Source of the DNA: Branchiostoma floridae
Lineage: Eukaryota; Chordata; Leptocardii; Amphioxiformes; Branchiostomatidae
DNA length: 64,000 nucleotides
Reading direction: 5' to 3'
NCBI RefSeq assembly: GCF_000003815.2
Contig: NC_049982.1
Location: forward strand, 13,299,822 to 13,363,821
Position 1 is the stretch's first letter, and each line of letters starts with the position of its first letter. Below the pieces are notes generated by a model. It was not told the origin of the DNA. It ran no database searches and saw only the letters and a program-made list of their open reading frames with translations. Below are positions 1 to 11,322 of the stretch, one piece after another. A program made the translations under genes and the position numbers.

Positions 1-1629
1 CCGGTGGCAGCCAAAGAACCATCTGCTGCCCACAAGGAGTCTGCCACTAAACGTCCAGCAAAGGAAAAGAAGCCGGTGGGAGTAGAGAAACCTGAAGCCA
101 CAGCTGCTGCTGGTATGTCTAATCTTCCAGTGTATGGAAGCATTTGTCTGACAAAGAAACAGGATTTCCCTGTTGCTATCCTAACTTAGGATCTCCAATT
201 GTTTGTGTTGCATCCCTTATTAAGGAAGACATGGTGATGCTATCCAATTCAGACACAAGAAATTGCGGTATTTCTTTTCCACATGCAATATAAAACTGTT
301 AACATTTTGACATGTGGCATATCATATAGGTGTAGGATTCATTATTACATATAGTAGCCACAATAATTCTCAAGTTAATTTATATGGTTATATTGTTCGC
401 CAGTATGACTTGTAGGCTGTTGACAATGGAAGCATATGCTATACTAGTGTTGCAACTCTCCTTATTGTATTGCAGCCATTGCAGCCAGTATGGATGAGCC
501 GTTGCCTCCAGAATCTAAGAGTGAGCCAAAGGCCAAGAAGAAGGCAGAGGACAAACCTGCCACAAAGAAAAAGGCCCTGAAAGAGAAGGCTGAAGACACT
601 GCAGCTGCAGGTGTGTGCAATTTTAAAAAGGAAGAACATCTATAATGGCACTGTTGTTTGCAATGTCAAAATAGTTTTTGTTTTTGTTTTTGTTTTTTTC
701 TTACAGGTCAATACCCAGGTAATGAATATCTTGACAAACCCAAGGATGGCCCATCTGTCCTGTCAACTAATTACTTCATTAAAAGCTCTACACATACTGA
801 TTAGTAAGCTGGCGCAAAAAATTAGTCCATGTGGCCGCTAAGTGTTGTGTTGTGTTGCAAGCTGCTTTTGTGTTGTCATTTCAATGTTGCTACAATTGTA
901 CATGTAATAATGCTTATATACAGCACACGCGCATATATTGAAGTTGGAGTTGCATTCTAGCTGTAGCAGCTGGGATGGACCTACCCATACCTGCCAAGGC
1001 TATGACCACGTCTGGAGAAGCAGTCACCGATAAACATGTTTCTAAGGAAGAAAAGTTGGTCGAAACTCCAGAAGACACTGCTGCTGCTGGTTTGTGTGCG
1101 CTTCTAATATGCCCAATACTTCCCTGCCATCATGAATGCATGATCATGTGGACTATATTGAATGGCACAATGCTGCAGTGCCCCCTAGCATGTTACAGAG
1201 GAACTGCCATGTGCTGGCACAGGCTCAAGTTGGGTTGAGATGGGACACACACAACGTCAGTGCCAAATGCATACGTATTTTGAAGATTGGTGCCAAAGGA
1301 CATTTTGTTTCCACATGACATACATGTAGGGTACAAATGTTGCATGGTGGAAACAATGCAGATCACATGAATGGGATGGTACTCAAAACTAAGTACGCTC
1401 TCTATGCTACGTGTACTCTAGCAAACATTCAATACACACACACACATACAAGGAACTTTTCCATCAATGTAAAGAGCAAATGTCCAAACTTTATTTTGTC
1501 TTATAGCTGTGGCAGCAGCCTTGGACCAGCCCTTTGCTACTGAGGCAAGAGAGACCCCTATGAGAACTCCTGAGGAAGTGCAGGCAAAGCTCCTAGAGAA
1601 GGAGATAGATGATCTTGCTGACAGGGCTG
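1..1629 (+). repeat. IMMT: Tandem-duplicated cassette exons in MIC60
   Basis: Exons at 476-610, 961-1089 and 1507-1629 begin with the same protein motif, A-[IV]-A-A-x-[ML]-D-x-P. The exons ending at 112, 610 and 1089 finish with [DA]TAAA-G. The three complete exons start and end in phase 1 and are 135, 129 and 123 bp long, all multiples of three. They look like products of repeated exon duplication, and each could be skipped without shifting the frame. They encode the charged linker between the membrane anchor and the coiled coil. Confidence 0.8.
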
Positions 1630-4600
1630 GTAAGTGTCTCTACTTTTTGGCCCCCAAAACAGAACAGAACAGGAGGTTAGCAATAACACGACGTGGTATG
1701 CAGTATCAGCAAATATGCCACAGTGAATTTGAAGCTTAAAAGTCTTTGTGGAAGTTCAGTTACTGGGAGTATAGAGGAATGCTTGCAATAATGATTTCAT
1801 TGTTCCAATGCTGCTACTAGTATGTTTGTATCACCCTATTTTACTACTGCAGTAGAAGCCGCTTAATTGCGTTGCCTATTTCCCAGTAAATTTTGTGCAA
1901 TTATCTGGCTGGTGCAATAATGCGAAATTATCTAGCTGAACCACACCTTTTGGGGATTCCATGCAGTTAACAGAAGTGTGCGTTAATCCGTTGTGCAATT
2001 AACTGGCTTCCCCTGTACTATGTTTTCCCTTCCATCACCCTTCCCTGTGTGCAGCCACACTAGCTATCATCCAGCATGAGCTGCAGGACCTGAAGAGGAC
2101 GGCCACCTCAGCTATCCATGCCCAGGAGGAGGCTGCTCACGCTACTAAGATGCACTCTGAACAGATCAAGCATGCCATGGATGAGGACACGGTAAGGACT
2201 GGTTACACCGATACATTGTCATACACAATTTATGTAACTGTAAGCATGTTACAAGCAACATGGCAAACCTTTTTACCTAGAAAATTGGGACATAGAGAAG
2301 TGTTCCCATGTAGTCTCTGTTCCAACCTTTTGTTCAAAATTGTTCTTGATATGTTCTGAAAATAAAAAGTGTCCAAATTTTAATGCAGAACATATGAGGT
2401 TCTTGGCAGGAAACAAGTCCACACAATTTTTGTCAATTAGATAAACTTCATTGTTTCTCTGGTTGAACAATGTTGGAAGAAAATTTAGAACAGAGTGGAT
2501 ACAAGAATATTTACTGTGGAGCTGACATCTTGTCTACCTTTATACCAGACTTGTCATGAACCTTTACTAGGAGTGGGTACCGGTACAGAAAACTGCCTCT
2601 GTTTCAACTTGGTAAACTATTAACTCTCCTCTACTTCACTCTTGTTATTTTTTTGGACTGGTAAGCCCGAAAAGACATGGACGCCTGCCGATATGATCTG
2701 TTGATTTTCGAATCGGTTCAACATCCAGTCTACTGATTTTTTTTTCAGGTCCTGTTTTTCTGGACCAGTCTAAAAACCCACCCCTAACCATTACCAACTG
2801 CTATTCAGCTTCAAGAGTGTTAAATGTGCAATATTAGAGTTATGAAATTCATCCAACTACTGACATCAGTTTGTCTCGATCTGCATGAACAGAGTGGTCC
2901 CCTGGGTAAAGAAGAACAGTGGCAGGCTGTGACAGGGGCCAAGGAGGCCCAGGTGGACGCTCTCAAACAGGCAGAGGCAACTGCTGCTGCTGCCAGGTAA
3001 GGAGATGTCTTGATGGAAATTTTTGGACAGCAGGTCTATTTTTTTACTCCCACATTGTGGCATCTGCCTTTTTATATTACTTTGTAAATAATGTGATGTT
3101 TTGTTATGTTTTTTTGTTTCAACCTTCATTTATTCATGAAAGCTCAAATCGGCCTGCAGGTCGCTTTTCATTGAGGTTATGAGGAAAGAAGCAAGGGTCG
3201 ACTAGATTACAAATTAAAGAAGACAATTGTAACTGTGCATGGTTGTACTTCACAGAATATCGTGTCTCTCCGGTGTTTGATTGATTTGTATTTTATTTCT
3301 TCCACTTGTATGCAGAGAAAATCTGGAGAAAGTGCGAGCTGTCATCAAACAAGGCAAGTCTTCTCTGTCAGAGCCAGACCAGGAGATCCTGTCAGCAGAG
3401 GAGGAGCTGGGAAAGCTGGCATACGAGCTGGAGACTGCTGTGGGGAAGGTGGGTTAGAATAAATGGTAAATCTGTACGGTTTTGTCATGCAAAACGGTAA
3501 ACAGATCTTCATAAGACAAAGATGCTGCCCATTTGAGGGTTCCTTCATATGGCACTGCGAAGGATTTGACTCAGTGAGTTTTATGGAGACTATTTTTCAC
3601 CAGTTGATGCAAGTCCTTAATATTAAGGAGTGATAATTATATGCAGATATATGTATTAGAATTAAGGGCTTTGAATGCTCAAGGGTTCCAAGCTTAATTC
3701 TTGCTCACGTAAGCTGTTGTTACAATAATTGAATTCTGCTGCTAAAATTGAGTAGTATATAGGACATTACATTTCTTACACAAATTTTCCTTAATATACC
3801 TGACTTTCAGAAGTCCTTCTTGAACCAAATGAAACCAAGGTTTGTATGTTAAAGATAACTCATCATGTAAAAGACCAGGTGTATTAAGTGAGTGTTATGT
3901 CATTGTGCTGCAGGTGTCCAAGGCCCAGGCAGATGCCCAGGTGATGCAAGAGTATCAGGCTCTGGTGGAGCAGGGCAGGAAACAGTTCAAGAAAGAGCTG
4001 GAGAGCATCATGCCTGACGTCAAACTGGGGGGATGGAGAGGTGAGCAGAGGGAAAATAGAACATTCAGTTTGGACATTCCAGTGTGCAGCATGTCTATTT
4101 TTGCCAATGTTTGATGTTGATGTTTGTTTTGCTTATTAAAATTCACCACTCAAGTCCCGACATAAAGATACAATGGATCAGGGTTGTAGCCAGCACCCGT
4201 CCTTAAATGGAATTTTGCAGCAGGGGACGGAAAAAAAATTTGCCCATTCTGTCCTCTGTGAGCAAAATTTAACTCTCAAAATGCAGGAAATAGCGTTTCA
4301 GAGGGTCTAGGTTTCAAAATTTTCTTGGGAGCATGCCCCCGGACCCCCTAGGAACGTCGTGCCAAAGTCATTCAAAATCGAGGGGACGGAAAATGATTTC
4401 TGGCTGGCTACAACCCTGCAATGGATACAGATTAAGACTAATAAAGGACAACATAATTTACCTGTGATGTACACATTTCCTTATAGAATATAAGATCAAA
4501 TCAAATTGTAGACCCTCAGGTTCATGACAGTTATTTTGAAACAGCCATTAGTCTCTGCTCTCTACTACATACATCAGATATATCTTATCCGTGTCTTCCA

Positions 4601-6486
4601 AAATCACACAGGCAAACTTTCGGAGGACGAGCTGAACTCGCTGATCGCGCACGCCCACCGGCGTATCGAGCAGCTGCAGAGCCAGCTGGCAGAACAGCAG
4701 CTGCTGGAGAAGTCTCGTATGGACGACGCCCTCGCCAGGCAGCGCACAGAGGACGAGAAGGAGACGCTGGCTCTTCTGAGTAGGGAACTAGAACGGCAGA
4801 AACGTGAACTGGCACTGGCTCAGGATCTCAGAGTACGTGGATGGCAGAAATCATTTCACTTTCACTTTTGTATTAACAGACAAGAATACCTTATACTTGC
4901 CAACCCAACACTTCATGCTAAACAAACTTCAATGGGTAAAGTATTACCAAAGAAGACTAAAATTGTACATCATTCGCTGAAAATGGCCCATGATTTACTT
5001 GACGTCATAAAAGTAGTGAAGAAGTAGTTTTGAACTTGCCTATTTCTCTAGCGGCAATAGGACCCTGCGCCATGTAGTTGAATCTTTGGTGAGTGTTCAG
5101 ATTCAGATTTTATGAAGGTGTGGCACAGTGAAGCATTTTGATGCACACTGGTTGTTTTAGCTATAACCAGATAACTTCCTGTATCTTTTATGTACATGTA
5201 GGTGTTCTGTTTTCTGTATTGCAGATTGCCCAGGCCAGGGACCAGTACGAGGCAGAGATGCGTACCCAGCTGCGGCGGCAGGCAGGGGCTCACAGCGAGC
5301 ACCTTCAGGACGTGCTGCGGGTCCAGGAGCAGGAGCTCAGCTCCAAGCACCAGGCGGAGATGCACGACGCTCTCATGGACGAGAGAGATCGCTACCAGGT
5401 CAAACTGAACGAGGCCATGGCCAGGCTCAGGGGCGTGGAGGCTGCCATTGAGGGTAAGCTTGGTGTACATTAACCCACAGGGTGCCGAGGTACCAGGGCT
5501 CCAGCAGCTCAGAGGTTAGGGTTTTAAAACTTTGGCTAGACATTCATCAAAATGTAGAGCATGTATGTGTACATGTATATGATACAGGAGAGACTTGCGT
5601 TTCCCCTGATTTGCTCTCTATATCTAAACCCCCTTGACTCTTGATATGGAATAGCCCCTTTTAAGACTGTTCCGAACAGTGCGACAAAGCGTTTTGCTCA
5701 AGGTGATCGTTTGTCTCAGTGGTCCTGCCACATATTTACATACACCTCCTACATGTCTGGTAATGTTAACTTGTAGATGTACCTTGTAGTTGTATTACAC
5801 CTTTTCAGCTAGCTATAACTGTATGTGTCAGCGTGCTGATTTGCTTTGTTCTGGCTCCCACAGGAAGAGCTGACATCGAGAGAGAAGCTCGGAAAGCCCA
5901 AGAGCTGCTGATTGCCTGTGAGACGTTAAAACGGCTCATCAACACTGGCAACGAGGAGGCAGCATCATGGGAGGAACGGCGCATCCCCCTCTCCAGGGAA
6001 GTCAACACAGTCAAGGAGGCAGCAGGAGACAGCAAGTTCTTCCAAACCCTCCTGGGCTCCGTGCCACAACAGGCCATGGAGGCAGGCGTGTTTCCAGAGG
6101 ACTCTCTACGACAGCGGTTCCTCCGCGTCAAAAGGGTCTGCCGCCGGGTGGCAATGATCGACGAAACGGGAGGCACCCTCTTCCAGTTCTTCGTGTCGTA
6201 CCTCCAGTCCCTCCTGCTGGTGGATGCTGGGAGGAGGTCGCTTCCTCCGGGGAAGGAAGTCGACCCAAAGAAATTGGACACGTTCACGTTACTATCTTAT
6301 GCAGAACATAGCCTAGAAAATGGAGATTTAGAGCAAGCGGCAAGGTTTATGAACCAGCTGAAAGGGGAGCCTCGGAAAGTGGCTTCTGATTGGTTAGAAG
6401 AAGCCAGGCTTACGCTGGAAGCGAGGCAGGCTGCACAGGCTCTAGCCGCGGCTGCAGCTGCAGTTGGGCTAGGAAATCTAGTTTGA
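1..6486 (+). CDS. IMMT: MIC60/mitofilin, C-terminal 690 residues (5' end outside window)
   Basis: MIC60 is the core inner-membrane subunit of the MICOS complex, which forms crista junctions and contacts the outer membrane. Exons: <1-112, 476-610, 961-1089, 1507-1629, 2055-2191, 2893-2996, 3316-3448, 3914-4040, 4612-4832, 5225-5453, 5864-6486 (stop TGA); all have GT/AG borders and the frame stays open. The first four exons encode a Lys/Glu/Ala-rich segment, followed by a long coiled coil. Family landmarks are LNSLIAHAHRRI (exon 9), MRTQLRRQ and VLRVQEQEL (exon 10), and RRVAMIDET, SYLQSLLL and the helical tail NGDLEQAARFMNQLKGE (exon 11), which is the conserved mitofilin C-terminal domain that binds partners. 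The mitochondrial presequence and transmembrane helix must lie upstream of the window. No frameshift or missing conserved block was seen. The introns hold several MITEs, listed separately. Confidence 0.96.
1850..2015. mobile_element. Short MITE in MIC60 intron
   Basis: The 166-bp segment has imperfect terminal inverted repeats: it starts CAGTAGAAGCCGCTTAATTG, and its end read on the other strand starts CAGGGGAAGCCAGTTAATTG. Flanks (TACTACTG and TACTATGT) agree only partly, so the target duplication and superfamily are unsure. There is no coding capacity. Confidence 0.6.
2569..2789. mobile_element. Probable MITE in MIC60 intron
   Basis: The ends are inverted: AGGAGTGGGTACCGG on the left and AACCCACCCCTAA on the right. 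The interior is AT-rich and non-coding. No clear target duplication was found. A similar GGTACCGGTACA motif recurs at about 62225. Confidence 0.45.
4171..4426. mobile_element. hAT-type MITE with perfect 8-bp target duplication
   Basis: The element runs 4179-4418 (240 bp). It begins CAGGGTTGTAGCCAGC and ends GCTGGCTACAACCCTG, and is flanked on both sides by CAATGGAT (4171-4178 and 4419-4426). The CAGGG terminus and 8-bp duplication are typical of hAT transposons. It has no open frame, so it is non-autonomous. Its interior (about 4270-4350) resembles parts of the element at 48482-49755. Confidence 0.9.
5596..5775 (+). repeat. Partial third copy of the 7.1-11.3 kb duplicated unit
   Basis: This MIC60 intron segment carries CTTGACTCTTGATATGGAAT followed by sequence colinear with 7408-7580 and 9510-9665 (pattern: GAACAG, GCGACAAA, AAGGTGATCGTTT, ACATACACC, TAACGTTAAC-like). 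It is more diverged than those two and represents a short piece of the same family. Confidence 0.75.
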
Positions 6487-6679
6487 TAACGATATAGGAG
6501 TATTTGAGATAGTAGATGTACAAGAAGCAGTCCTGGAGACTTCAGTATTCTTAATGTCAGTTTTCTTCTGCATGTGGGGCTAATTTATATTGTACTTTGA
6601 AAACATCAAGGTTTCGATCATTTTTATGGTTACCCATGTATAAAATTGGGTACATACATGTATAGCCGTACCGAGGCTC

Positions 6680-6685
6680 AATAAA
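6680..6685 (+). terminator. IMMT: Poly(A) signal AATAAA, MIC60 (proximal)
   Basis: AATAAA lies 194 bp after the MIC60 stop codon and is the first canonical signal in the 3' UTR. Confidence 0.6.
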
Positions 6686-6916
6686 AAGATTCTGAAGACA
6701 GAGCAAATAGAATATCCCAAAATTTTTCTGATGGAGTCTCTAGTACTACCTCTTGCCATTTTATTTCCTGTATTTGAAGAGAGATTTTGCTGCAATAAGA
6801 AAATTTCAAAACATATTTGTTTCCCTGCATGTAATGTCATTGAGATGCTTGCGATGTGAAACGGAATTTGACTGTGAGCTTTAAATCAAAGATTGCTATG
6901 AAAGCTTTTTCAAGAA

Positions 6917-6922
6917 AATAAA
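6917..6922 (+). terminator. IMMT: Poly(A) signal AATAAA, MIC60 (distal)
   Basis: A second AATAAA lies 431 bp after the stop codon and is followed by a T/G-rich stretch (GTCAGTTTGTTATGAC). Two UTR lengths are possible. Confidence 0.55.
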
Positions 6923-7713
6923 GGATTGTCAGTTTGTTATGACTTCATAGTGGTACATGGTAGGACAGGACCAATAATTACAAGTGACTTTCATGTAAGC
7001 AATGATGACATTAAAGAGTGAAGTCAGATTATTTGAGTGTTTCCTTGGGCTGTTTACTGTGATTTCCACATGCCAAAACAGATATGAGCAATTTTAACAA
7101 AATTCCGGCACAACAAGTGAGTGCATGCTGTTGAACTCTCCAGCAGGCTTTAGTGGATATTGCGCTTCAGCGACTTTTTGAGATACCGCAACCCAGAACC
7201 AAGTTAACACCACATGTGATGTTTACATACATACATCAAGGAGGTTGAAAGAGGCACCTCCTTGTATGCATATTTATTTGAGGGAGGTTTTTTTTTAGAA
7301 AAGTTTGCATCTGTCTTAGCTCTTTCTTGCACTTGGCCAGTCCAGAGGTCTATCCACCGGACCAGAACACAATGTTGCCACTCAAGTTTCCCCAGAGTTG
7401 CTGTGATCTATACCCCCTCGACTCTTGATATGGAATAGTCCATTTCAAGACCCTCCCGAACAGCGCGACGAAATAAACGTTCTGCTCGATCGCGAGTCAA
7501 GGTGATCGTTTCTCCCATGCCCAGCGGTCCGGCCACGTATTTACATACACCCTCTACATCTCCGGTAACGTTAACCTTTTGTTATTATTTTGGGATTGAA
7601 TGTAGGCCCACTTGCTATGTAAGAGGCGGTCAGGTTTATATATTTTGTCACATCACTCCGTCGGGCCAACTGAGTTAAGCGTCAAGCTTCCCACTAGATA
7701 CCTGAGCTGAGCT

Positions 7714-7813
7714 NNNNNNNNNNNNNNNNNNNNNNNNNNNNNNNNNNNNNNNNNNNNNNNNNNNNNNNNNNNNNNNNNNNNNNNNNNNNNNNNNNNNNNN
7801 NNNNNNNNNNNNN
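7714..7813. other. Assembly gap (100 N)
   Basis: A run of exactly 100 N, likely a default-size gap, directly followed by an AT dinucleotide run. Confidence 0.99.

Positions 7814-7814
<1 letters not shown>

Positions 7815-7850
<36 letters not shown>
7815..7850. repeat. (AT)n microsatellite
   Basis: A perfect AT run bordering the assembly gap. It probably caused the gap. Confidence 0.95.
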
Positions 7851-7852
<2 letters not shown>

Positions 7853-8901
7853 CGGTTGAAAATCATACCTCATGTTGGAGTTTTGGGTACCGACAGGTGA
7901 AAGTTCGAAAGGAAATTGTACACTTCAAGGTACACTTCAAGGTACAACATACATGTAAGCTGTTCGTGAACCGTTTTTTTTTTTTTTTTTTTTTTCATGG
8001 AGGATAACCTTGCGATGTCCATTCCTTTTGTAACAAAACAACTTTGCGGCTATGTCCTGCCAGAGTCAGCTATCACCTTCACATTTGAACTGAAGGGGTG
8101 TTTTTCAAGGTCAGTGACCCTTCGTTGTGACACCTGGAGACGGCACCATTTAAATATGGGCACAGCTGAGTCATATCACCTTTCACATTTGAAAAGGTGT
8201 TTTCGAGGGGCTCTGAGGCATGGGGACGGTACCACTTACATATGGGAACAACAGGGCGTGCCATAGCAGTCATCATCAGATATGTCACCGACTGTTACTG
8301 TTAATGACGTCTTAATCGTCATCAACAATGTAGAAAAACAAACACGTGTAAAGCCCTGGTTTCGGTAACACTTCTAGTACGATTATGTCTTTGATTCTCG
8401 TATGAACAGAGCGGTAAGTCTGAGAAACAAACTAACTTTGTTGTGTGCCTGGAGGTTTTCCAGCTCATTGAACTTTTCGACCTGGCACTGTCAAGTCTGC
8501 AGTGTTGTACTGACTGGTGTATCTTACTGAAAATTCAACAAACAAAAGATAATAGTTCCAGACCTAATGTCGGGTTGGTCGTCACGTACACCATACCCCC
8601 AATGCCACATTTATACATAATTGTAAAGGTCATGACTACTCCTCTCCCTTGAAGCTCAGCACAAGAGGAAAGCTCGCCTTAACGTACCCATTCAAATCAA
8701 CGATGAAATCAATCCGAAGTATCATCATTATCACATATTTTATCTCATACGACACGTGGTTAGACCCGTTTAACAAAGTCAAAGGTGACGACAGCAAGCC
8801 ACGATAAATTTCCGGTTGAGTACAGCAAACGCAAAGTGTGTCCACAGATATCGAAGGACAACCTAACTGCACCAGCTGCAGATTGGTGATAAAATCCAAG
8901 A

Positions 8902-8910
8902 GGTAAGTCT
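8902..8910 (+). promoter_or_regulatory. Consensus 5' splice site, copy A (possible non-coding exon)
   Basis: AG|GTAAGTCT is a perfect donor, with GT at 8903-8904, preceded by sequence conserved with copy B. It may end an upstream 5' UTR exon of the Reeler gene. No transcript evidence can be seen here. Confidence 0.3.
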
Positions 8911-9272
8911 GGTATTGGGTATTGTGTGTTCTGTGCTTGTTGTGCACCATGTATAGTATGTGTCGGTTCACAAAGTCAGGGTGGGCCATAACTTTAACAA
9001 AATTCCGGCACAACAAGTGAGTGCATGTTGTTGAACTCTCCAGCAGGCTTTAGTGGATATTGCGCTTCAGTGACTTTTGGAGGTATCCCAGCCGCAATGG
9101 TCTAAAAATCAAATCGGTTACTTCGGCTACCTTGGAACCATGTTAAAACCGCTTGAGATGATGTTTACATACTTACATAAGGGAAGCTTTTTAGAAAAGC
9201 TTGCATCTTTCTTTCTTACACATGGTCAGCCCAGACTCCATAGCTAGATAAAGAACCTATTTATGAAGGTCT

Positions 9273-9464
9273 ATCCACCAGACGGTGGTGTCTGTGTGGC
9301 GCAACGGCTAGAGCGTTGGAGTCAGAATCAGAAGGTCCTGAGTTCTAAACTCGCCATGCCCCTGCCCCCATGACGGTGGAGTGACGCCCACCGAGCCTCA
9401 CGGCTAATCTGTCTATATCTGCACACTTGCCACTGAGACCCGTGATTTTTTTTATCCACCAGAC
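9273..9464 (+). mobile_element. tRNA-derived SINE with 11-bp target duplication
   Basis: The SINE runs 9284-9453. Its head carries a box-A-like TGGCGCAACGGCTAGAGC and a box-B-like GGTCCTGAGTTCTAAACTC, and it ends in a T-run. ATCCACCAGAC flanks it on both sides (9273-9283 and 9454-9464). The paralogous site in copy A (about 7350) is empty, reading CTATCCACCGGACCAGAACA, so insertion happened after the duplication. Confidence 0.88.
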
Positions 9465-10619
9465 CAGAACACAATGTTACCACTCGCGTCTCCCTAGATG
9501 TGTTTTGTTGATCTATACCCCTCGACTCTTGATATGGATTAGCCCATTTCAAGACTCTCCCGAACAGCGCGATAAAACGTCCTGCTCAAGGTGATCGTTT
9601 CCCTCAGCAGTCTCACCACGTACTTACATTCACCTTCTACATGTCCGGTAATAACGTTAACCTTTTGTTATTAGTTTGGGATTGAATGTAGAGTCCCTTG
9701 CTTTGCTTTTTTCCGTGGACGCCAGGTTTATATAGTCACAACGCGCCATATAGTCTTCTAGCATTTGATTGACGGCTGAAAATCATACCGAATGTTGTCG
9801 TTATGGGTACCGACAGGTCAACGTCCGAAAGGAAGTTCACCGGCACCTTTACCCCCACCCTCGTCGACCGAGGGAACAAAAAAAATGAAAAAGACGTATT
9901 GCCAGCCACTGGAAAACTTCAAGGTACAACATACATTGTACATGTAAACTGTTCATGAACGTTGCAGTTTTCATTATATGTTAATGGGAAATTAAGGAAC
10001 AACTTTGCAGCTAACTGCTAAGTCCTGCCAGAGTCAGATATCACCTTCACATTTTAAAAATATTTTTTCAAGGTCAGTGGCCCTCCATGGGGACACCTGG
10101 AGACGGCACCATTGACAACAGGGCGTGACACAGCATTTATCTTCAGATATGTCACCGACTGTTACTGCTGATACCGTGATCGTCATCAACAATGTAGAAA
10201 GACAAACACGTAAAAAAAATCATTTTCACCAGTAACACCAGTACGATTATATCTTTGATTCTGGTATGAACACAGCGGCATGTGTGAGAAACAAACTAAC
10301 TTTGTAGTGTGCCTGGAGGTTTTCCAGCTCATTGAACTTTTCCACCTGGCACTGTTAAGTCTGCAGTGTTGTACCAACTGGTGTACCCTTCTGAAAAGTC
10401 ACAAAACAAAAGATAATTGTTGCAGACCAAATGTCGTGTCGGTCATCACGTACACCATGACAATACCACATTTATACACGGTTGTAAATCTCATGACCAC
10501 TCCCCTTCTTTGAAGCTCAGCACTAAGGCAAGCTCGCCTGAAGTCACCTTCACCCATTGAAATCAACAATGAAGACATGATTATAGAAGAATTTAACATA
10601 ATTCATGACCGATTTATGT

Positions 10620-11265
10620 AGTTAACTCCCCAAGCAGATATTTCGATTAAGCTAGGGGTACAACCCGCCGTACGTACAATTTGCCCGTACGTTATTTTTT
10701 GGGGGGGGAGGGGGAGGACGCGTCCGCCACGTATTTCTGAAAACGTGGGGAACGACTTGCAAGAGCAGGGAGGGAGTACGTCAACACACGTCACTCGCAC
10801 GGTTGCGCAAGGTGTAAGTACGTGGTCTGCACGCCACGCCTGGCTGCGATCGGTTGCGTTCATCGTTCGTTGCGCAAGTGGTAGGTGAGTTGCACGTGCT
10901 TACAACGTACGGTCTCTGTGCGATTGCCACGTTAACGTATATGCAGGCCCTACTTAGACGTGCTGCTTACGTACGGTTTCCTTACTCACTTGCATGGTGT
11001 AATTGCGGAGCACCTGCTCCCTCGTTACAGTGCAGATGTGTTGTGGGTCGGCATTCACAGGTGAAAAGTGAAGCGTGGAGTAAGCACAGAACACGCAATC
11101 ACCACGTCCGTACAGCAATTGACTGTGAGAAAACTTTGGCTGTACAGGGCAGGCGCGTCGCCCATACTGGCACGTATGGGGGGGGGGGGGGGGGGGCGCA
11201 GGGGGCGCACCGGAGCAATACCCAGCGTTGGCTCCATAATTCATTCCCCTGTGTCGGTACTCACT
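10620..11265. repeat. CpG/ACGT-rich insert with 19-G run
   Basis: Present in copy B but not in copy A. It contains many ACGT and CGTACG motifs and an uninterrupted run of 19 G at 11178-11196. Its CG-rich style resembles mobile elements elsewhere in the window, but no clean terminal repeats were found. ORFs across it are low-complexity and were not accepted. Confidence 0.5.
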
Positions 11266-11296
11266 AACTGCACCAAATTGGCAAAAAAATCCAAGA

Positions 11297-11306
11297 GGTA
11301 AGTCTG
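11297..11306 (+). promoter_or_regulatory. Consensus 5' splice site, copy B (possible non-coding exon)
   Basis: This is the same donor as in copy A, with GT at 11298-11299. The next gene begins with a splice acceptor (TTTTGTTCCAG at 12689-12699) just before its ATG, so an upstream non-coding exon must exist. This donor, 1.4 kb away, is a good candidate. Confidence 0.4.
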
Positions 11307-11322
11307 GTATCGGTTGCCTATA

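Larger units (their letters stand above)
7094..8993 (+). repeat. Tandem segmental duplication, copy A
   Basis: Copy A begins TTTTAACAAAATTCCGGCAC, which also opens copy B at about 8994. The two copies stay colinear through the CTCGACTCTTGATATGGA block (7419 and 9517), the GGGTACCGACAGGT block (about 7886 and 9807), the CCTGCCAGAGTCAG block (about 8057 and 10024) and the CCAGCTCATTGAACTTTTC block (about 8459 and 10325). It also contains a 100-N assembly gap and a poly-T run at about 7975-7996. No conserved long ORF is shared by the copies, so it is probably non-coding. Confidence 0.88.
8994..11322 (+). repeat. Tandem segmental duplication, copy B
   Basis: Second copy of the unit at 7094-8993. 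It differs from copy A by a SINE insertion (9284-9453) and by a CpG-rich insert of about 650 bp (about 10620-11265). It ends with the same TCCAAGAGGTAAGTCTGGTA block as copy A. Confidence 0.88.

Noticed and set aside
10854-11301. ORFs of 77-137 residues in both strands across the CpG-rich insert
   Set aside because: They span a 19-G run and are open mainly because the region is GC-rich. They are absent from the paralogous copy A.
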